A stretch of DNA of 64,000 nucleotides from Nostoc flagelliforme FACHB-838 (GCF_014698065.1 NZ_JACJSI010000032.1:1-64000), one strand, 5' to 3'. Shown: positions 31,051 to 39,846, counted from the first letter of the stretch. The notes: generated by a model from the sequence alone, not told the origin. A program made the numbers and translations.

Positions 31051-32244
31051 TTATTCTGGTAATTTATATTGCCCAACTATACGCTTGGCAAACTCTGGAA
31101 CGTGCGCTTCTAATTTCTCTGGATGATTTCGCTTCACATACAAATAATTCCGAGTAAAGTGAGAATCAATCGAAAACCGCGCATATTCTAAACCTTTGGG
31201 GCCGATTTTTTCAATGACCACACCCATGAGCTTTGCTGCCCACATGGGGAGGGTAACGCCTTTATCGTAAGCGGGAATACTTTGCTGTACAGCTTCCTTG
31301 CGATTGCCTTTAGATGTCACTGGTTGAGTGACTAATTGGTCTTTCACCAAATCCAGCATTTCCTTGCCAGTGTCATTTCTAACTACAATCCATTGCCAGC
31401 CAAAGGGTGCGCCCATGTAGCCAACGACTAAATCGGCTAGGGAGTTGACGTAATCAAAGCAACTCATACAAGATGGGGCAAAGACATCTTTGAGTTGGTT
31501 TGTCTTCAAGCCAAAGAAAGGTACTGTTTCTGATGAGCCATCCTCATGTTTGAAGTGAACCCGGAAGTCTTGCATAAATTCGTAATGCACAACTGTATCA
31601 GGTGATCGGCTGGTGGTTTCTAAGAATTTTTGCAGTCCGGCGCGGTTAACATTATCTACGCAGGGCGTACCCAAAACATACAGCTTTTCTAAACCAAGTT
31701 GTTTTTCTACGGCTCGTAATGCCTGGATTTGGCAACCAACACCAATGACTAATAGCCGCTTCATCCCTGATTTCTCTATCTGTTCCAACACAGAAAGGTT
31801 GGGGGAAAGAGTTGGTTTATTTACCCGCGCTGCTAGTATTTCTTCTGGGGTACGGGCGATGACAGGCATGGGTTGAAAGCGGTCTTCTTTGGTATTTTGC
31901 ACACAGACAACACCTTCAACTATGCCGCGATTGAGCATTTCAATGGCAATGCTGCTAACAATACCCGTCCATTGTGCGCCTTCGATGGGCTGTTGTTTCC
32001 GCGCTGCTATCATGTCTTGGTGAACACCAAAGTAGAGTTCATCAGGGTTTTCGAGATGGCGCGATCGCGTGTGGGTTTCTTCTTCAAGTTCACCTATTTG
32101 CTGATTAATAAAAGCACAGGCTTCCTTGACATAGTGAATATAGTATGTATCACATAGTCCGCATTCGCTACAGAGTTCTTTCGCAGGGCGGCGACTGGTA
32201 GATTTTAAGGCTCTGGCTTTTTTGTGAGGAGAAACTGAGGTCAT
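31051..32244 (-). CDS. bciB: F-type 8-vinyl reductase (BciB/FrhB-like), chlorophyll biosynthesis
   Basis: The 397-residue product is a coenzyme F420 hydrogenase beta-subunit-like Fe-S flavoprotein. Cyanobacterial members (slr1923 type) reduce the 8-vinyl group of divinyl (proto)chlorophyllide using ferredoxin. Cluster ligands are visible in LCSECGLCDTYYIHYVKEAC near residues 23-43 and in APSCMSCFDYVN (about 256-267). GVGCQIQALRAVE and LGTPCVDNVNR are family motifs. Related plant enzymes act as 7-hydroxymethyl-chlorophyll reductases, but length and motifs fit BciB best. It stands alone, with a 280-base leader of unclear content. Confidence 0.85.
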   Translation of the reverse strand: MTSVSPHKKARALKSTSRRPAKELCSECGLCDTYYIHYVKEACAFINQQIGELEEETHTRSRHLENPDELYFGVHQDMIAARKQQPIEGAQWTGIVSSIAIEMLNRGIVEGVVCVQNTKEDRFQPMPVIARTPEEILAARVNKPTLSPNLSVLEQIEKSGMKRLLVIGVGCQIQALRAVEKQLGLEKLYVLGTPCVDNVNRAGLQKFLETTSRSPDTVVHYEFMQDFRVHFKHEDGSSETVPFFGLKTNQLKDVFAPSCMSCFDYVNSLADLVVGYMGAPFGWQWIVVRNDTGKEMLDLVKDQLVTQPVTSKGNRKEAVQQSIPAYDKGVTLPMWAAKLMGVVIEKIGPKGLEYARFSIDSHFTRNYLYVKRNHPEKLEAHVPEFAKRIVGQYKLPE

Positions 32245-32526
32245 ATAAACTTTTTGTTTTATCCAGGAATCGCTTTTATTACAATACCTTCACTGGCTAT
32301 GAACTTGACGATAGAAATTTTTATGGAAATACGGGAGACGCTTAGACTGGTTTTAAATTTTTAAACGCAGAGTAACGCAGAGTTTTGCCTAATAATTAGC
32401 TACCAATTAATGAAATAGTGTACTGAGAGGCTATTTATAAAGTAAAAATAAAATGTAGCAACTGGCATTGTGTTAAGCGCGTATTTCGAGATTATTTATC
32501 ACAAACAATATGAGATGCGATCGCAC

Positions 32527-33495
32527 TCAGCGATGATTCGGGGAAATGGAATTTGATTTTTGATACACAGATAAAAGCAGACATTCCCAAACTAGCCGTG
32601 GTTGAGCGTAAGCAAGCAAGTGTTTACGAGCTTGTTCTAGTTGGTTAATGATACTAGGCTGATGCCACTGCTGCCAGTAAAACTGCTGAAGATAATCAAT
32701 TAACCAGAGTTGTGCTTCTGTATCTAAATCCTTATCAATTTTTTTGGCTAACTCCAAGGCGTTACGGTAAGATTTAGGCACTTTTTTCAAGTCTTCGAGT
32801 AACTCAGGGGGAATAACTTGTAATTGCTCATAAGATGCGATCGCACTTCCGGCACTACCAGCTGCTATGCTCAATACTGCCTGATTTTGCAAAATTTCCT
32901 GATGACCTGTTTGTGTGAGTATAACAGCCAAAGACTGTGCATCTAAGCGATAAAAAGGAATGCGTTGACAGCGTGATACCAAAGTCGGCAACACAGATTC
33001 AGGTGTAGGTGCAATTAAAATTAACGTCGCCTGTCCTGGTTCTTCTAAGGTTTTAAGTAAAGCATTGGCTGCGGCTTCTGCCATTGTTTGGGCTTCTTCT
33101 ACCACTACCACATTCCTTGGCGCTTCCAAGGGCGGACGACCTAAAAACTCGGTAATTTCCCGAATTTGCTCTAGTCGAATTACAGGTGGTGCTTTACGCT
33201 TGAGTCCTTTTTCGGCTGCTTCTGCTGCTGTTAATCGTTGTCCCTGGTATTGGTACGTTGGTTGTACCCACAATAAAGCTGGGTGGTTGCCTTGACGCAA
33301 ACGGTTTTGTAAAGGCGCAGTAATTTCCATCCCATTGGAAAATAGCAATTCTACAAAACACCTGGCCGCTAAACTCCTTCCGACACCATCCGGCCCCACA
33401 AATAGATAGGCTGGAGGAACCCGGTTTTGTCTGACAGCCTGAGTGAGTAATTCTATGGCTTGCTGTTGTCCTACAACTGGTGCAAATGGGTTAAT
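32527..33495 (-). CDS. holB: DNA polymerase III delta-prime subunit, apparent ATT start
   Basis: The product is the clamp-loader delta-prime subunit (AAA+). The P-loop-like GPDGVGRSLAAR is preceded by the conserved opening NPFAPVVGQQQAIELL, which is encoded upstream of any ATG. That reading frame runs back only to a TGA at 33499-33501. Within the 32 codons before the GTG at 33399, the first plausible initiator is ATT at 33493-33495. It is preceded by GAAGG nine bases upstream. Starting there gives 322 residues, the usual length, and keeps the whole N-terminus. VVEEAQTMAEAAANALLKTLEEP is typical. No tmk neighbour is present. Confidence 0.85.
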   Translation of the reverse strand: MNPFAPVVGQQQAIELLTQAVRQNRVPPAYLFVGPDGVGRSLAARCFVELLFSNGMEITAPLQNRLRQGNHPALLWVQPTYQYQGQRLTAAEAAEKGLKRKAPPVIRLEQIREITEFLGRPPLEAPRNVVVVEEAQTMAEAAANALLKTLEEPGQATLILIAPTPESVLPTLVSRCQRIPFYRLDAQSLAVILTQTGHQEILQNQAVLSIAAGSAGSAIASYEQLQVIPPELLEDLKKVPKSYRNALELAKKIDKDLDTEAQLWLIDYLQQFYWQQWHQPSIINQLEQARKHLLAYAQPRLVWECLLLSVYQKSNSISPNHR

Positions 33496-33816
33496 AGTTC
33501 AGTACCTTCGCCAAAACAAAGAAGATGAAAATAGAGGAGTGATGTAGTAGAGTTGCTATCTTCTAAAAAGACAACTTAGAAGCTACAAAATGCCTATATT
33601 GGACATCTTAACACTGTTACAATGACTTCTAGATTGATTTCGAGAGATGAGTCCAAACAGGATATGCTGCGCGATCGCACAAGCAACGGGGATGTCTTTA
33701 TTTTAATACCAGAACGCCGCTCCATAGCGCCTTGCACTCTATTTGGGCGTGGGGTTCCTACACGCCACACCCTCTAAGTAAGTAGACGCAATTAAATATA
33801 AGATGTCATTGCGATT
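33496..33816. other. Intergenic region, 321 bp
   Basis: It lies between holB and purN on the same strand. A solo repeat end occupies 33774-33815. A GCGATCGC-like site and weak short ORFs are present; no gene is recognised. Confidence 0.4.
33774..33815. repeat. Solo end of the 7804-7936 repeat family
   Basis: TAAGTAAGTAG, TTAAATATAAGATGTCATTG and CGA in order match the right end of the palindromic element, in inverted orientation. The other half is missing; after CGA the sequence diverges into the purN 3' end. Confidence 0.6.
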
Positions 33817-34473
33817 TTACGTTAGGCTTAGTGTAGCTTTTGATGACGCTGCCAGAGCGATCGCTAGCGGTAAAATCCGATGTTCCTGTATTTGAATCCT
33901 GGCGTGGAGTGTTTCTGCTGTATCATCCGGCAATACTGGTACTGCGGCTTGCATTAATATTGGGCCACTGTCCATTTCTAAACAAGCTATATGTGCTGTA
34001 CAACCAGTGATTTTTACCCCAGATGCTAAGGCTTGTTCAACAGCATGGATTCCCTTGAAACTAGGTAACAAACTAGGATGGATATTGATAATTTTATCAG
34101 GAAAGGCATCCATGAAAACTGATGTTAACAATCGCATCCAACCTGCCAAAATCACCCATTCCACATCGTAGTGCTGCAATGTCTGCACAATTTCCTCATC
34201 AAACTCTTCTCGACTTTTATAGTTGCGGTGATTCAATAAAACAGCTTCTACACCTCTATTGGCTGCTCTTACGGCTGCTTTAGCCGAGGGGTTATTGTAA
34301 ATTAAAACTTGAATTTGGGCATTTAGCTGCCCATCTTGGATAGCTTGGGCAACTACATCAAAATTGCTGCCATTCCCAGAAGCCATAATTCCCAGTTTTA
34401 AAGGGGCGACTAGTTGACAATCGCTAATACTGGGAGAAACCAAGCTAGGGGTAGAATCAGGGCGGAGGGTCAT
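33817..34473 (-). CDS. purN: Phosphoribosylglycinamide formyltransferase
   Basis: The 218-residue enzyme transfers the formyl group of 10-formyl-THF to GAR in purine synthesis. Catalytic residues are visible as Asn130 and His132 in NIHPSLLPSFKG, and Asp168 in LEMDSGPIL. The nucleotide-binding start is GIMASGNGSNFD (residues 28-39). Compared with the usual start there is a ~25-residue N-terminal extension beginning MTLRPDSTPS; a shorter start is possible. The gene stands alone. Confidence 0.93.
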   Translation of the reverse strand: MTLRPDSTPSLVSPSISDCQLVAPLKLGIMASGNGSNFDVVAQAIQDGQLNAQIQVLIYNNPSAKAAVRAANRGVEAVLLNHRNYKSREEFDEEIVQTLQHYDVEWVILAGWMRLLTSVFMDAFPDKIINIHPSLLPSFKGIHAVEQALASGVKITGCTAHIACLEMDSGPILMQAAVPVLPDDTAETLHARIQIQEHRILPLAIALAASSKATLSLT

Positions 34474-34781
34474 AAACAGCTAAGAGGAAAAATTATAGAT
34501 GCCAAAAAATATACTAAATTGTGGTGGTTGGGTAATGATACAGTAGCCGCCTGGATTTTTCTCACATAAATAGGTTAAATTTCATCTTCTGATTTAGCAA
34601 TGTCTTCTTTTATATTGCAATGTCTACGACAGGCTACGCCTACGCTTGATTAAATTTTGCTCTAAAAATTTAGCTTATAATCTAGTCCTGTTGATAGAGA
34701 TAATATTCTAAAACTTGGTATAAAGGAAACAATACAGAGATTAAAGCCGCATAGGATTTGATCGCAGCATAGGTAAATTAA
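34474..34781. other. Intergenic region, 308 bp
   Basis: Divergent spacer between purN and the caspase-like gene. It contains a degenerate Nostoc repeat, GTCTACGACAGGCTACGCC, near 34624. No gene is recognised. Confidence 0.4.
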
Positions 34782-35576
34782 ATGGCGAAGGTAGCGTTGC
34801 TGATTGGGGTCAGTGAGTATGAGCCAGGGCTAAACCCGTTGCCCAGTGCAGTTAGAGATGTGGAAGCAGTGTATGGTGTACTGCTGCATAGCGAGATGGG
34901 CGGGTTTGCCGCGTCAGATATTACCCTGCTAAAAAATCCTGAACGACAAGTTGTAGAAATGGCGATCGAAGCGCTATTCTCTGGACGGCACAAAGATGAT
35001 TTGCTGTTGCTGTATTTTTCGGGACACGGCATCAAAGACGATCGCGGTAGGCTGTATCTGGCGACTCGCAACACCAGTAAGACGCAGCAGGGCGAATTGA
35101 TTCGCTCAACGTCGGTGTCTGCCAATTTCATTCATGATCGCATGAGCGAAAGCCGCTCCCGGCGGCAAGTGGTGATCCTAGATAGCTGCTTTAGTGGCGC
35201 GTTTGCCGAAGGGATGTCTGCCAAAGATGACGGCATGATTGACATCCGAGAGCAGTTAGGCGGTGAAGGACGAGCCGTGTTGACTTCTTCTACTTCGACT
35301 CAATATTCCTTTGAGCAAGAGGGGCAAGATTTATCGATTTATACTCGTTTTTTGATTGAAGGTATCAAGTCGGGAGAAGCCGATCGCGATCATGATGAGT
35401 TTATCTCTATTGATGAACTCCATGAATACGCAAGTGAGAAGGTGCGAGAACTTCAACCTGCGATGAAGCCGGAAATCTATGCAATTCGAGAAGGTTTTAA
35501 GATTCGACTGGCAAAAGTGGCTCCGGGTGATCCCAGACAGCGATACCGTAAAGAGGTAGCGCGATTTATTCATTGA
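34782..35576 (+). CDS. Caspase-like (peptidase C14) protein, N-terminal half of a split gene
   Basis: The 264-residue ORF encodes a complete caspase-fold peptidase domain (metacaspase-related, cyanobacterial). The catalytic dyad is His82 in YFSGHGIKD and Cys136 in LDSCFSGAF. The substrate-pocket region follows, with VLTSSTSTQYSFE and SIYTRFLIEGI. The ORF ends at a TGA (35574-35576) after VARFIH. The same frame then continues without interruption for another 429 codons with GEISLVGRRTL, the expected continuation. The stop is thus most likely a CGA-to-TGA nonsense mutation. The peptidase domain itself is intact and could still be made. Confidence 0.85.
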   Translation: MAKVALLIGVSEYEPGLNPLPSAVRDVEAVYGVLLHSEMGGFAASDITLLKNPERQVVEMAIEALFSGRHKDDLLLLYFSGHGIKDDRGRLYLATRNTSKTQQGELIRSTSVSANFIHDRMSESRSRRQVVILDSCFSGAFAEGMSAKDDGMIDIREQLGGEGRAVLTSSTSTQYSFEQEGQDLSIYTRFLIEGIKSGEADRDHDEFISIDELHEYASEKVRELQPAMKPEIYAIREGFKIRLAKVAPGDPRQRYRKEVARFIH

Positions 35577-36866
35577 GGCGAAATTTCTCTTGTTGGTCGT
35601 CGGACGTTAGATTATCAGAGGACTCGCTTAGGATTGGAGACAACTGAGGCGAAGGCGATCAAAGATGAGGTGTTGGAACCGTACCGCAATGAGTTCCGCG
35701 AAAAACTCCAGCAGTATCAGCAGACGTTTACTGAACTACTGGAGCGAGACGAGACAATTACCGATAGCGATCGCCACGATCTGCAAAATCTCCAGCAAAT
35801 TTTGGGGCTGACGCAGCGCCAACATTATCCAGATGAGGTGACGCGGAAACAGTTGCAGCAAACCTGGCAGACGTTGGGGTTGAGTGAAGGAGATGTGGGA
35901 GCGATCGAGAGGCGGATTAATGCGGAGATTGAAAGGCATCAAGCAAACCTGCGGCAATATGAGCAAGAGTTTACAGAGGCTATTCAGCAAGAATATCCGC
36001 TCAGTGCTTTCAAACACTCTCAACTAACGCAACGTCATCAAGCGTTGAATCTGACTGCTCGGAATGTTACTGCAATTGAAAATCGAATTATTACTGCGAT
36101 CGAGGAACATCGGCAAAAGCTTCAGCAGTATGAAGAGGTGTTTAGAGAGTCAATGCAGTTTGAATATCCTCTTAGTGATGCTACTCGTGAAGAACTTCAG
36201 CGCTTTCAACGAATTTTAGACCTTTCTGCTCAGGAAGTAGCACAGATTGAAGCGAAATCAATTGAGAAGAGTGGGGTAACCGCAAAAGTTTTTTCTCCAG
36301 AAAGTGAAATCAAACAAGATAATCAGGTATTACCACAAGAAAATCAAGGCTTTTTGGAACCGCAGAACAGAAATAATCAAAACTTAGAACAATTACATAA
36401 AAATAAACTTAATAGAATAATTGCTGTAATTGTTGTTTCTAGCATTGTTATTTTGTCAATAAGCTATATTTCAATGGTTACTGATGAAAATGCAGTTGTT
36501 AACCCATTAAGTAATGAAGATCAGCCAATTCAATCAAGCAGTGAAGAGAACTTACCAGTTGTAGATCAAGTTCTCCAATCTCCAGATAAGCCAATACTTG
36601 AACGTAGTTATAGAGTGAATGCACTGACTGCTCAACAAGTTAATTCATTAAATGATTTATTTAAAAAATTTAAAAAAGTAGATAATTCGTTTGAACCTGT
36701 AGAACCAGGTAGCGCAACAACTTATAAAGAATGGAATGTCCTTTGCATAGGTGAGCAAGGTCAATCAGGATGTCCCAGGTCGGCAAGACACGAGATTGTA
36801 AGCTATGGAGATTTTAGATCGAATAAGTTATGGACTTCTAGGGGTTGGGTTATTTACAAGCAGTAG
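35577..36866 (+). pseudogene. C-terminal half of the split caspase-like gene
   Basis: The frame follows the caspase ORF directly and has no ATG near its beginning; the first possible initiator is TTG at 35634. It encodes three imperfect helical repeats of about 50-55 residues (LQQYQQTFTELL, LRQYEQEFTEAI, LQQYEEVFRESM). Next come a Gln/Asn-rich linker, one transmembrane segment (IIAVIVVSSIVILSISYIS) and a ~90-residue extracytoplasmic end with three cysteines. The intact 694-residue protein would be a membrane-anchored caspase. Expression would need readthrough or reinitiation. Confidence 0.75.
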
Positions 36867-36968
36867 ACTTGTTATAAAACTTATAACCCAGTCTGTATAA
36901 GGGTTAAAAAGTTTATTTATATGTCTTTAACCAACGCCGTAATAGGGTTTTAACATTGAGGTTGATAA

Positions 36969-37298
36969 TTATTCACAAACTACAGTCGTGCAAGCAATTG
37001 AACGGCTTTCTGGTTTAGGCTTAATTGTAATCTCTACATCATTACCTAAAATGTTTATAAATCTGATCAATCTATCTATTGAAAAATCTTTTAGTTTCCC
37101 TCTAGTTAAAGCAGATATTTTTGGTTGATCTATTCCAAGAAGTTCGGCTGCTTGGACTTGATTTAATTGACGATTAGCAATAATTTCACTAATTTTGCGT
37201 GCAAGTTCTGCTTTAATTAAGCGCTCTTCAGGATTTGACAATCCTAGATCAGCAAAGACATTTCCGTTACTAATATAAACATCATTTTCCTTGCTCAT
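36969..37298 (-). CDS. HigA/XRE-type antitoxin
   Basis: The 109-residue protein has a helix-turn-helix (about 40-75: LNQVQAAELLGIDQPKISALTRG). It then has the family-typical FSIDRLIRFINILGNDVEI. This is the antitoxin pattern of HigBA-like modules in which the toxin gene comes first. It lies three bases downstream of the toxin-like gene. A C-terminal tail with two cysteines (ACTTVVC) is unusual. Confidence 0.85.
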   Translation of the reverse strand: MSKENDVYISNGNVFADLGLSNPEERLIKAELARKISEIIANRQLNQVQAAELLGIDQPKISALTRGKLKDFSIDRLIRFINILGNDVEITIKPKPESRSIACTTVVCE

Positions 37299-37301
37299 CT
37301 T

Positions 37302-37679
37302 TTACTCCATTGTTTTTGCTATTTCTTGTAAATAATCTTCCTGAGCAACCTTGAGTCTCTTCTTAACTAAATCTATATCTTGTTTTCGTGTAGCAATACC
37401 GTGTTTTGATTTCTTTTGAAATGAATGTAATAGGTAAACAAATCCTGCAAATTTAACAGTGTAAATTGCCCTGTATGTATCTCCTTCAAAATCATCTACA
37501 ATTTCTAAAACCCCAGTGCCTGTAAATCCATGCAAAGGTTTTGCGTCAGGATGCTTTTCACCATGTTGTGCTAAATCCAGAGCATAACCCATTACATCTT
37601 GCACATCTTCAGGGAAATCTTTTAAATCATCAAGAGCGCTTGCAACCCATTTGAGGGGTTTTTCTTGTTTTTTACTCAT
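37302..37679 (-). CDS. RelE/HigB-type toxin (phage Gp49-like)
   Basis: The 125-residue product resembles Gp49-like/HigB mRNA interferases: KPLKWVASALDDLKDFPEDV, LEIVDDFEGDTYRAIYTVKF, and VYLLHSFQKKSKHGIATRKQDIDL, which carries the conserved basic residues. It precedes the HTH antitoxin on the same transcript. Such modules inhibit translation by cutting mRNA on the ribosome; that is family knowledge, not shown here. Confidence 0.85.
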   Translation of the reverse strand: MSKKQEKPLKWVASALDDLKDFPEDVQDVMGYALDLAQHGEKHPDAKPLHGFTGTGVLEIVDDFEGDTYRAIYTVKFAGFVYLLHSFQKKSKHGIATRKQDIDLVKKRLKVAQEDYLQEIAKTME

Positions 37680-37780
37680 GTAATGCTAATTATGCTAATA
37701 ATAGCATATTAAAGTATAAGCGATGCCTCCGGCTGTAAACTACGCACCTGCTGGGCTTTGATGCAAAACTTAGTTTAAGG

Positions 37781-37865
37781 ACTCCAACTAGAAATTATTA
37801 TGAACCAAGAACTTACCCAAGCGATGCCTCAGAAGTTCAGCTATTCCACAGTATCGATTTACTGA
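37781..37865 (+). repeat. Repeat module copy 1 with a 21-codon ORF
   Basis: The module ACTCCAACTAGAAATTATT... contains an ORF starting at 37800 whose product begins MNQELTQAMPQKFSYS (21 residues, stop 37863-37865). Related copies lie at 38493, 38880 and 40203. It may be the 5' remnant of an antitoxin-type gene. Confidence 0.6.
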
Positions 37866-37922
37866 CTTGAGATTAAGCTAGGATATTAGCACAAGTTATT
37901 TTTGATACTAACTGGTAGGAAG

Positions 37923-38147
37923 ATGAATGTAGAAAAGCTCTCTATTTCCTTGCCACCGTCTTTAGTGGAGTTTGTCGAAAACTACAAGCTCAATAAAGGC
38001 TGTAAATCTCGTTCTCAAGTCATTGAAGAAGCATTAGAATTGCTACGAAACCGAGAATTAGAGTCAGCTTACCGAGAAGCGTCTGCTGAAGTTGATAACG
38101 ATTGGAATGTGACAATAGCAGATGGTTTAACAGATGAAACGTGGTGA
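37923..38147 (+). CDS. Ribbon-helix-helix antitoxin, MazE-like, copy 1
   Basis: The 74-residue product begins MNVEKLSISLPPSLVEFVE, an RHH DNA-binding strand-helix. CKSRSQVIEEALELLR follows, then an acidic C-terminal tail that would wrap the toxin. I chose the ATG at 37923 because TAGGAAG precedes it directly; a longer in-frame start at 37902 lacks this. It overlaps the following mazF-like gene by 14 bases. It is nearly identical to copy 2 at 39622. Its partner toxin here is broken. Confidence 0.85.
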   Translation: MNVEKLSISLPPSLVEFVENYKLNKGCKSRSQVIEEALELLRNRELESAYREASAEVDNDWNVTIADGLTDETW

Positions 38148-38460
38148 TATTTATTACGCAAATCTTAGTCCAGTAAAGGGTAAACGTCGTCCAGTTTTAA
38201 TTATCAGTAATGATATAAGTAATGGTGCTGCTACTACTGTGACAATTTTACCACTTACTTCTAATGTGAGCCGTGTTTATCCCTTTGAAGTTCTGCTTAA
38301 TCAAGAGATTAGTGGTTTAACAAAACCTTCTAAAGTACAGGCGTAGCAAGTGCGAACAATTTCTAAGCAACGAATTACTGGTGAAGTATTGGGTAGTTTA
38401 AACGAAGATATGATGGTACTAATTGATGCGGCGTTAAAATTACATTTGGGATTGGTTTGA
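38134..38460 (+). pseudogene. MazF/PemK-like toxin, copy 1, nonsense-mutated
   Basis: The frame starts MKRGDIYYANLSPVKGKRRPVL, the MazF signature, but hits TAG at 38344-38346. The intact copy 2 has CAG (Gln) there, and downstream codons continue in frame to 38460 exactly as in copy 2. Four codons (SEMG) present in copy 2 are also missing near residue 15. The 70-residue product lacks the last ~40 residues of the fold, so activity is unlikely. The antitoxin next to it may still cross-neutralise copy 2. Confidence 0.85.
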
Positions 38461-38492
38461 GTTTGCAGAAAAATAGCGATCTTTAAGTAAAG

Positions 38493-38561
38493 ACTCCAAC
38501 TAGAGATAATTATGAACCAATATCTTACCCAAGCCATGCCTCAAAAGTTCAGCTATTCCAT
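38493..38561 (+). repeat. Repeat module copy 2
   Basis: ACTCCAACTAGAGATAATTA and the following short ORF (MNQYLTQAMPQKFSYS) match copy 1. The match ends within the ORF, which then runs to a TAA near 38617. It lies directly downstream of the broken mazF. Confidence 0.6.
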
Positions 38562-38643
38562 ATCTCAAAGAAAATTTCCTTTTCTTGCTCAGTGCTTACT
38601 GGCTAAATTAATCTAACACTTTGGTGATTCAGTCAAATAAACT

Positions 38644-38772
38644 ATGGTATTGATCGGTTCTAAGAATGAACAATCACAGACTCTTGCATCTATCTGCACC
38701 CTACTACCTAAAATTCTTTCAGGTGAAATCTACGTCAAAGAAACGAAGAAAGTATTAGAGGTAGTGACATGA
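38644..38772 (+). pseudogene. Probable remnant of a type I restriction HsdS C-terminus
   Basis: A 42-codon ORF has the pattern NEQSQTLASICTLLPKILSG. It closely resembles the C-terminal signature of type I specificity subunits (ESQTLAxLRDTLLPKLLSGE). Its TGA overlaps the ATG of a further short frame (MTRVHLKF), the translational coupling seen behind real hsdS genes. Nothing of the DNA-recognition domains remains. Identification is from memory of the motif only. Confidence 0.5.
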
Positions 38773-38879
38773 CCAGAGTTCATTTAAAATTTACGCCTAT
38801 CAAAACATAGAATGAAACTTGAAGAATTCATAAGTCAGAAGCAAAACCGGAGATGCTTCACCTACAGTCAGAATTAAGC

Positions 38880-38962
38880 CAACTAGAGGTAATTATCAAC
38901 CAAGAGCTTACGCAAGCGATGCCTCATAAGTTCAGCTATTCCACAGCATCGATTTACTGACT
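38880..38962 (+). repeat. Repeat module copy 3
   Basis: It matches copy 1 over AACTAGAGGTAATTAT... to CATCGATTTACTGA. The ORF start has changed from ATG to ATC, and codons differ mostly at synonymous positions. Its end abuts the 3' end of brnA. Confidence 0.6.
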
Positions 38963-39236
38963 ATCGATGAGCTTCCATATATGCTCGCAGCAAGGTATTG
39001 ATCTGTGTTTGATAACCCCGTCCTTGCGACTTAAACCACTCCAATACATCGCTGTCAATGCGTAACGTCACCTGTGCTTTATTTTTTGCCGCAGGTAAAC
39101 CCCGTCGAACTGTAGCCTTGGCAAACAGTTCTGGTGTAATTTCCGGGCAATCTGATAAATCAATGTCTTCATCGCTCATAGCATCAAGCCGTTGCCAATC
39201 AGTCTGAGAATTGCTCGAAATAGATTCGTTGCTCAT
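38961..39236 (-). CDS. brnA: BrnA-family antitoxin
   Basis: The 91-residue product has the BrnA layout. An acidic N-terminus (MSDEDIDLSDCPEITPELFAK in pattern) binds the toxin. A C-terminal ribbon-helix-helix (KAQVTLRIDSDVLEWFKSQG, then YQTQINTLLRAYM) binds DNA. It overlaps the upstream brnT by 38 bases, the normal order for this module. A degenerate copy of its 3' end lies at 40351-40456. Confidence 0.9.
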   Translation of the reverse strand: MSNESISSNSQTDWQRLDAMSDEDIDLSDCPEITPELFAKATVRRGLPAAKNKAQVTLRIDSDVLEWFKSQGRGYQTQINTLLRAYMEAHR

Positions 39237-39474
39237 ATTTTGTTGCCTTTCTTGCAGAAATAATCCGCGTTAAATCATCACGCTCTGTATGGACAACAGC
39301 AACGACTCGCCCTTGCAACAAGCCAAACGTGACGAAACGCTGCTCTGCGTAGCTGTAGCGATGGTCTTCAACCGTCACCGTGTCTCCATCAAATAGTGCT
39401 GGGATATCGATAAAATCGATTCCGTGCTTGCGAAGATTGCTAAGACGTTTTGCTTCATCCCATTCAAACTGCAT
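39199..39474 (-). CDS. brnT: BrnT-family toxin
   Basis: The 91-residue product has the BrnT signature: FEWDEAKRLSNLRKHGIDF, then VEDHRYSYAEQRFVTFGLLQGRVV, then RIISARKATKYEQRIYF. BrnT is a ribonuclease-type toxin neutralised by BrnA. I chose the ATG at 39474 (MQFEWDE) over one two codons upstream at 39480. All usual motif residues appear present, so the module is probably functional. Confidence 0.9.
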   Translation of the reverse strand: MQFEWDEAKRLSNLRKHGIDFIDIPALFDGDTVTVEDHRYSYAEQRFVTFGLLQGRVVAVVHTERDDLTRIISARKATKYEQRIYFEQFSD

Positions 39475-39621
39475 CACCAAAACACAGCTACGCTTACCTA
39501 ATTGTAACTACAAATTGTAGTTACAGCAACTTAGTCAAACGGATCTGCTGCGCTTTGAGATTAAACTACTATATTAGTACGAAATTAGTACGAATTATTT
39601 TTGCTACTAAATGGTAGGAAG

Positions 39622-39846
39622 ATGAATGTAGAAAAACTCTCTATTTCTTTACCACCATCTTTAGTGGAGTTTGTCGAAAACTACAAGCTCAATAAAGGCT
39701 GTAAATCTCGTTCTCAAGTCATTGAAGAAGCATTAGAATTGCTGCGAAACCGAGAATTAGAGTCAGCTTACCGAGAAGCATCTGCTGAAGTTGATAACGA
39801 CTGGGATATGACAATAGCAGATGGTTTAACAGATGAAACGTGGTGA
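39622..39846 (+). CDS. Ribbon-helix-helix antitoxin, MazE-like, copy 2
   Basis: The 74-residue product differs from copy 1 only near the C-terminus (NDWDMTIADG instead of NDWNVTIADG). The upstream sequence TGGTAGGAAG and the 14-base overlap with the toxin gene are conserved too. Differences between the copies are mostly synonymous, so both antitoxins have probably stayed under selection after the duplication. Confidence 0.88.
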   Translation: MNVEKLSISLPPSLVEFVENYKLNKGCKSRSQVIEEALELLRNRELESAYREASAEVDNDWDMTIADGLTDETW

